64,000 nt of DNA from Peromyscus leucopus. Its lineage: Eukaryota; Chordata; Mammalia; Rodentia; Cricetidae. The DNA lies in contig NC_051072.1 in the NCBI RefSeq assembly GCF_004664715.2, positions 34,064,642 through 34,128,641 of the forward strand. The letters run 5' to 3'. Below, piece after piece: positions 57,657-64,000 of the stretch. Position numbers and translations under genes: made by a program. Numbering within the stretch: the first letter of the stretch is position 1; each line of letters begins with the position of its first letter. The notes beneath the pieces are model-generated. The model did not search any database. It worked only from the letters and a program-made list of their open reading frames with translations, and was not told where the DNA came from.

Positions 57657-60384
57657 CCTAAAACCTCATGGCTAAAGACAAACCACAAAACATCTTCCAA
57701 TAGAGAAGACACTTAATTGGCACATTTTATTCCTTTGAAATTCATGAATTAGATGTCACCTTATCAGCAGGTAGGAATCTCAGCTTCTCTGTCCTTCATT
57801 CATCCTCTAATGACTAATTACTGATGTAACTTGACAGGGTCTACAACACCTAGAGATATCCTCTAGACACTGCGAGAGATTATTTGATTAGTTCACTGAG
57901 GTAGGAAGACACCTAAGATGGGCACCACCACTCTTGGATGATGTGCTAAGGAATTAACAAGGTAGATGAGCACTAGCATCCCACTCTCTGCTTCCCACTG
58001 CATCAATGCATGACATTGACTTGCTAGATTGATTTAAGTCTTGTCATTTCACCAGCTTAGAGACATACTCTGCCACTTGAGAGAACCAGGCACTTCCATG
58101 ATCTCCTCTAATGTGTACATGCTCGACCTACAGAAAGAACATATTGGCAACGTATTTGTCATAACAGTGCTGTGATAAGTCATTCCAGCTTAGAATTGCC
58201 TGAGAAACATGTCACCTTCTTGTCATGACTTGTTTGCTAATTCAGCGGACTTGCTTGCTGCCATAGGTCTCTTGTCATTTGCAGCCCTTTCTCCCCCCCC
58301 AAGCAAAGAGAAAGAGTTTGACTCTACCGGATCACCGTGATGTTAATCACTGTGTGTCTTCTGAGGCACTGGGTCAGTTGGCTTTAAGTAAAACCCATGT
58401 CATATAGCCATGTCTTGTTAGTCCTTTGGACCAACATTTTTGAAAAGCTAAACCTTTGAACTAGATGAATGACCAAGACAGAGAAAACCTGTGTACTTCT
58501 TCAATGGGAAAAGCAAAAACCACCATTTAATGTTTAGCCACTATAAAGAAAACATCAGTTTATAAAACTATCTATTTGAAGTTAAAGATAGAATTTTAAT
58601 ATATGAATCAACAATGCCTATTTCCATCCTCTATAAAATACACCAAGATTGTCTGAGGCAAAATCTCACACTATTGTTTCTGGAAATTGTACTCTATCTA
58701 AAAAAAAATTGTGGGTGTGTAGGGGTACTGGGGATGGAACATGAATCTGTACCTTCAGATATTTTGGGTGGGAAAGATTTTTAATTGTACCCAGTAGATT
58801 TCAACTTCTCTGCCAAATTAGCTTGCTTTGCTAGAAAGATAAACTTGGTCATCTCAGCTACCTTAAAATAGACCTACTTGATATCTGGAGATCAAGTTCT
58901 GACTATTTATTTGCTTCTTCTACCCCACCGAATGTAAAGCAAGATTAAGTTATGGTTATTTAGTTGTTTCTTCTGCCTCACAGAATGTAAAGCCCTAGGC
59001 ACAGAAACTAAGATGAGAGTTACTTTGATGACAGAGAGGATAAAACCCAGGCCAATTTCCTAGCACTATGGCCTGCAAAGCTGACAGTAGCCCAACTTGT
59101 ATTTGGGGCCAAGATGTACTGTGAGAACATACACACAACCCTCACTGAAGTCACATGTGAGTGAATGGGAACCCTGGTTGGACCTCTGTCAGGAAAGAGC
59201 TGTGATCCAGAGACAAATAGAGAGCTGCAGCTATGGTTCAGTAGAAACGTGACATCTTCTACACAGGCGCTTTCTCCACTAATCATGCACTCAGGTTGAT
59301 GTGGCCAAGCACAGAACTTAGGAGGTCAACAAAATCAAGCCTTTCTCAGATGTAATGAAATCTCCCATCAGAAGGGATTAAAGTAATTCACTGAGCAATT
59401 TTAAATACCTCAATAATTTTCAAAATGATTCCCTATGTTAACATAGTGTATCTGAGGACCTAAATAAATCAAAATCATTGTGTTTAACCAGGCCACCTCC
59501 TAGTTAGTATAGAGCAACAGCTAGAGGGAGGATTGCTATTTGATGTTCTGACTTTCTAGTTCTATCCTAAGTATTGCACCACATTCTTTTTTTTTTTAAG
59601 GTTTTGGAAGTTATTTTTGAAATGCTCTCTTATTTTGGAATAACTGAATGCATATTGAGTACCTATAAACCAGGACAAAGAAAAAAAATAGATATATTTT
59701 CTCTAAAATATCTTTTTCATCTAATTTAAAATATAATAGCAATAAAGCATTGAATGTGTTTGGACACAATGTCAATCTCTACTACTGAAAATAAGTTCAC
59801 ATCAAACCATTTATCTACCTGAAAATTATGTAATGGGTGCTGAGTATTGGCAAAGACCTGAAGTGGGAAAAGAAATGCTGGACAGGAAGTGATATAGACA
59901 GCTGTTTCTAAACCAGGTGTTCCAAGTTTGTGGACCAAAGATCCTAATCCATTCTTCCAATGTAATTCAAACTCTGTATTTAAATAAATATAATGTTTTT
60001 ATTTTTCTGTGGTTTCAGGCAAAGGTAATGCCCATCCATTAAGTATATTTCTATAAGATGTGATCAGCACAAATGGCTGTTTATGTGGTTTTGAAGAGAC
60101 ATAGTATGTTAAGAGTGAAGCCCACTACTGAGGAGAAAGACCAAGACTGGATAGACCATACCATAACTTCTATGGAGCTTTGAAAACTCTGAGGATAAAA
60201 ACAGTGGCTGAATGCAAAGCAGCAGGATGTTGAGTTCATCCTCAGAATTTTAAATAATAATGAGTTGGGGTTAATGAGCATCCTTGGCCAGTGTTGCTCT
60301 TACTGGTTTCCTTCCTGAACACTAGGGCTCTGCTTGGCTTTATTTGAAAAGCTGTTTGCTTCCCTGGTATTCTTTTTGCCATAG
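57657..60384. other. Unannotated sequence, no gene seen
   Basis: 2.7 kb without a named repeat or coding region. An A/T-rich patch lies at 59580-59720. Confidence 0.45.
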
Positions 60385-60545
60385 ATGGTGTGGTGGCTAA
60401 CTTGACTGTCTATTTGACCGGCTCTAGAATCACTTGGGAGACAAACCTCTGAATGTTCTTGACTAGACTTGGGCTCTTGCTGTCCCACCTTCCTTGTCAT
60501 GATAGACTTCCTCTCCATATGACTTAACCTCCTTGCCTAAGTTGC
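60385..60545 (+). mobile_element. MaLR LTR, internally deleted
   Basis: 'gatggtgtggtggctaactt', 'gaccggctctagaatcactt', 'gggagacaaacctctgaatg', then jumps to the LTR 3' part 'cttaacctccttgcctaag'. Confidence 0.65.
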
Positions 60546-60627
60546 ATAATAATGTAAGACATAGCTGTATTTTTACACACAACTATGTCTGATGGACAAA
60601 CTCAAAACTTATAAAAGGCAGGCAATG

Positions 60628-60789
60628 GCCAGGCGGTGGTGGCACACACCTTTAATCCCAGCACTCAGGAGGCAGAGTCAGGTGGATCTCTGTGAGTTTG
60701 AGGCCAGTCTGGGCTACAGAGTGAGTTCCAGGAAAGGCGCAAAGCTACACAGAGAAACCCTGTCTCAAAACAAACAAACAAACAAACAG
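60628..60789 (+). mobile_element. B1 SINE with 15-bp target duplication
   Basis: Near-consensus B1 with (AAAC)n tail. Perfect flanking repeats 'aaaaggcaggcaatg' at 60613-60627 and 60790-60804. One of the youngest-looking SINEs here. Confidence 0.98.
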
Positions 60790-61149
60790 AAAAGGCAGGC
60801 AATGATCTTATTGACTTTGTGATTTTTCTGGAATTCAGACTGAATGTTCTTTCTGCAAACTCAGATTCACTTTTCTTGTATTCTACTCGAAATGGCAGGG
60901 CCTTCAAAGATGGCTGGGATTAGGTTCCAAGTTAGTATTTCAACCTTCAGAGTTTACATATAACATCAATATCTATAAAAACAAATGTGGCAATGACAAG
61001 GAGGTGGTATGCAGTCTATGAACCCTTCATCTACATGATAATGCTGGAAGAGGACTTAACTATGACATCCACACAAATCTGCTTGCCACAGTTCAATAGT
61101 CAAGTTCCAGGATGAACTTTATTGCCCTTATTATAATTTTATTAGTGTA

Positions 61150-61408
61150 ATGGGTAATCACTCAGCCAATGACCTTGGGCTACTTAGCCCAACAGAGGCA
61201 GTGCTTCTTATCTGTGTATGTGACCTCTTGCCTGTGTATATGATGCTCTCTTCTTGGTGTGACTGGACACCAGACAGCCAGGTGCATTCGCTCCTGGACA
61301 AAACAGATATTTACTTGGTTCTATGCTCATGAGTGTACTTTCCCATTTAAAATCTTAATAAGTACCTGATACTCCTTAAGCAGACTCTTGTGGATTTCTC
61401 ACATTATC
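61150..61408 (+). mobile_element. Possible LTR remnant ending at a tRNA-Lys complement
   Basis: LTR-like composition: 'aatcttaataagtacctgat', 'actcttgtggatttctcaca' ending directly before TGGCACCCAAC, which resembles a primer binding site. No 5' boundary or duplication found. Called mostly from its position next to the tRNA complement. Confidence 0.4.
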
Positions 61409-61484
61409 TGGCACCCAACATAGGGCTCAAACCCCTGACCTTGGGATTAAGAGTCCCACGCTTTACCAACTGAGCTATCCAGGC
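61409..61484 (-). pseudogene. tRNA-Lys(CTT)-like pseudogene with encoded CCA
   Basis: On the minus strand, 76 nt from GCCTGGATAGCTCAGTTGG through the anticodon loop ACTCTTAATCC (anticodon CTT) and T-arm GGTTTGAGCCC to TTGGGTG followed by CCA. The acceptor stem has several wobble pairs and one mismatch, so it is probably not functional. Nuclear tRNA genes do not encode CCA, so it was copied from a mature tRNA. Confidence 0.85.
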
Positions 61485-62489
61485 AACCCCTACCTGAATA
61501 TAAGTATCTATATTTGTTCCCCCTCCCACATCTTCCCTCATATTCCTCTCCCAACTTCATATCCTCTTTTTTCCCCTTTATACCCCACTTAGAGTAGCAC
61601 ATGGGTATAAGTTATTGCCCTATTCTATTTTGAGTCTCTGTGTTATCTAATAGTCATTCTTCTCTATTTATTCTCTAGTGGAAAAAGAACTAAGAAATCA
61701 AATACTGAGATCATTAAAAATAGACTAAGGAAAACAGAATAAATTAGAGAGAGAACCAAAAGGAAAAAAGTACCCAAAAGTTACCTAAGTTACAAAATGT
61801 GTTGCTGTTTTTGTCATGGAGGACACTGAGAACCCACCCCAAATTGGCATGAACATACAAATGAAATTACTGGCTTGTATATTTGAAGAGTCTTAGTGAA
61901 CGCTGGCTTCTAAAACTGACTGATGTAGAAACTCAGAGTTCTCTGAGTCTTAGTTTCTTTGTTTCCATTTTTCAACTTCATCTCCTTGGGCAACCTCAGT
62001 CACAGAAGGAACAATGTGACTTCTACAAAGCTGTATTTTCCATTCTCTTTGCTGTCAATTCAGACACAAGGGAAACTCTCTTTTTCAGATGTTTTGGCCA
62101 AAGTTTCATTTCATTACAGCAGTTCTGTATAAGTCACATGTCAGTGTGCATGGCCAGAACCACCTTGCTTCAGCTAGCCTAGGTGAATGTCACAAGCTTG
62201 TAAAAGCCATGGCACATAGGCTAAGAGGATAGGAGTCATTGCTTCAGGGGGAATTCTGGTTTTACCCAAAATGAAGAGAAATACCCAGGAGCAAGCACAA
62301 CTTATATCTACTACTTTTCTGGTTTAGTTTTTTTCTGAACATCTACTTCTGAAGCACTCCACACTTAATTCTCAAACATCCTCACTGTTTCTGTGAGTCT
62401 CTTGGCAGCAAATTCAACATTACAGCATAGACGTTGTATCCTGAGCACTTATTAGTTACTGTTTAGATATCCCCCCCACAAAGAAATGT
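61485..62489. other. Unannotated sequence, no gene seen
   Basis: No named repeat or coding region seen. The 99-codon frame at 61883-62182 has no recognised domain. Confidence 0.4.
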
Positions 62490-63230
62490 AAATTCCCCTC
62501 CCCTCTCCTACCCCAGCACATCCATGTCCAAGGCAGATGAGAGAGGTCATAAGAGCGGGGTAGTTGTTCCTGCCCCTTATCAACTGCATAACTCAGGAGA
62601 GTGGCCCCTGCACCATGCCTGGGCCACACAGTAAAGCTGGCCCTGAAGGTGTAAGTGTCCTACCCCTTGCTCACCCCTGCAAGGAGTGAACTATCCAGTA
62701 CAACACAGGGGAGCTTACCCTGGTGGTGAGGACAAGGGAGATCTGGCAAGCTGACCAACCCTGCAGTCACTCAGGTCCAGAATCAGGTTTATGAGTTGAC
62801 GTACCCCAACATCCACTCTATCTGTGATCATCTGGAGGACGTGAAGGAACCCAACCTGCAGACCCAATGCTGCAGGATCTCCACAACACAGGGCAGCAAC
62901 AGGATAACCAAGAGGTGCTCCAGTGAGGGCCAGCATCGATAGTGTAGCAGAAACCAGAGGCCTCAAACCAGACCAATGGCTCTTTGCAATGAACACTTGC
63001 TAGTTAAAAGATATATGGATAAAAGGGTTTATTGTATGACTCACTGTGTCACACTACAGCTTCCATGATGAGATTGATTTTTTTTCTTTCTTTTTTTCTC
63101 TTAAATTCTATTTTATTTGGGGGTTGGGGGTTGCAAGGGCAGAAGGCAGATATGAAGGGATGGGGAAATGAATGAGATGAAGATGCATGGTGTGAATGAC
63201 ACAAAAAATAAATAAAAAAGTTAAAAAGAT
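62490..63230 (+). mobile_element. L1/Lx-type terminal repeat block with A-rich tail
   Basis: Matches a rodent L1-associated sequence I remember: 'gttcctgccccttatcaact', 'gaggtgctccagtgagggcc', 'caaaccagaccaatggctct', 'ttccatgatgagattgattt', 'ggttgcaagggcagaaggca', 'gatgcatggtgtgaatgaca' and an AATAAA-rich tail. Whether this is 5' or 3' L1 sequence I cannot settle by eye. Confidence 0.6.
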
Positions 63231-63234
63231 AAAA

Positions 63235-64000
63235 TTTCCCATGAAGATATGAAAAATATTCAACATCCTTAGCCACCAAGGAAATGCAAATCAAAATGAC
63301 ATTAGGATTTAATATCTGTTCAAACTGAATAATAATCATCAAGATAACAAATGGCAAGTATTGGTGACTATGTGGGGAAAGATAAATCCTTATTACTGAT
63401 CATGAGAGTGTCAAGTTACGTAGCCACTACGGAAATCAGCATAGAGGTTCCCTGAAACCAAAAATTAGGTAACACTGTGTGACCCAGTTACACTCTTCCT
63501 GAGCATATAATTGAATGAATCTAGTTAGTTTAATGTCTGTCGCTGTGTTAAAAGACCCCCAACAAAAAGCAACTTAAAAGGAAAAGGGTTTATTTTGACT
63601 CACACTTCCATCATTGCAAGGATGCCACAGCAGCAGGAGCTTGAGACGGCTGAGACATCACATCCACAGTTAAGAGCAGAAGGAGTGAATGCATGAATGC
63701 TACTGGCTTGCACTCGGCTCAGAATCTTCACTCCTATGTCGTTCAGAACACCCTGGCTAAGGAATGGTGCTGCCCACCATAAGCTGGGTCTTCCTACGTC
63801 AGTTAACTTAAGACAGTCTCCATAAACATGCCCACAGGCCAACCTAATCTAGGCAACTGAGATTATCATTCCAGGCAATTCTAGGTTACAACAAGTTGAC
63901 AACTAAAGTTAACCATCACAGAATATAAGTCAGCGTACCACGGAGATATATGCACCCCCATGTATATTGCTGCATGATTCACATCCTAAATACCCATATA
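63235..64000 (+). mobile_element. L1 ORF2 3'-part remnant, split by MaLR
   Basis: 'attcaacatccttagccacc', 'aaggaaatgcaaatcaaaat', 'ctacggaaatcagcatagag' and 'tcttcctgagcatataattg' match the ORF2 3' end. It resumes after about 63921 ('gatatatgcacccccatgta', 'tgctgcatgattcacatcct') and runs off the window. Confidence 0.85.
63524..63921 (-). mobile_element. MaLR LTR nested in L1
   Basis: Reverse LTR: 'ctgtgttaaaagacccccaa', 'aaaagggtttattttgactc', 'ggaatggtgctgcccaccat', 'acaagttgacaactaaagtt'. Complete or nearly so. Confidence 0.82.

Noticed and set aside
61409..61484. Functional tRNA-Lys gene
   Set aside because: Acceptor stem is weakened and CCA is encoded, which indicates a copied mature tRNA rather than a gene.

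Overview
The window is nuclear DNA of a muroid rodent, most likely a cricetid (hamster, vole or deer-mouse type), although the species cannot be fixed by eye. The evidence is dense rodent-specific SINEs (B1, B2/B3, B4), Lx-type L1 3' ends, MaLR LTRs, short ERVK-like LTRs that carry B1-like modules, and long CA, GA, CTTT and GGT microsatellites. I see no intact protein-coding gene, no rRNA and no functional tRNA. The open frames are short and fall in repeats or unstructured intergenic or intronic sequence, except one recognisable gene fragment (below).

Layout. 0.7-1.4 kb: an old MLT1-like LTR and a B1. 4.2-8.0 kb: a MaLR LTR, then an L1 ORF2 remnant split by an LTR with a perfect 6-bp target duplication, a compound microsatellite and a second solo LTR. 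8.5-11.4 kb: a MaLR fragment, a long antisense L1 block, a ~48-bp tandem repeat and a sense L1 3' tail. 12-25 kb: B1, MIR, B4, L1 and L2 fragments in otherwise plain sequence. 26.2-29.1 kb: the chimeric provirus. 30-33 kb: B1, MIR, and a MaLR LTR with a G-rich minisatellite. 36-43 kb: a solo LTR, B2/B3 pieces, an L1 3' end inserted in an MLT1-like LTR, and an ancient L1 split by a MaLR LTR. 44-57 kb: B1s, a CTTT/CTTC expansion, MIR, an LTR, Lx L1 and B3. 57-64 kb: MaLR LTRs, a B1 with a 15-bp duplication, an LTR-like stretch joined to a full-length tRNA-Lys complement, and L1 pieces with a nested MaLR.

The standout is a 2.9-kb non-autonomous ERVK-like provirus at 26201-29112. It has near-identical outer LTRs, a 6-bp target duplication (ATGAAT), a tRNA-Lys-type primer binding site and a polypurine tract. 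In place of retroviral genes it carries a second, diverged LTR followed by a rearranged, poly(A)-ended copy of host TGFBR1 (type I TGF-beta receptor) mRNA. The receptor piece joins the signal peptide directly to the end of the GS region and the start of the kinase, then jumps to the activation segment. It looks like transduction of a cellular receptor mRNA by an endogenous retroelement.

Repeat family names are from memory of consensus sequences. Boundaries are by eye, and exact only where target-site duplications are given.
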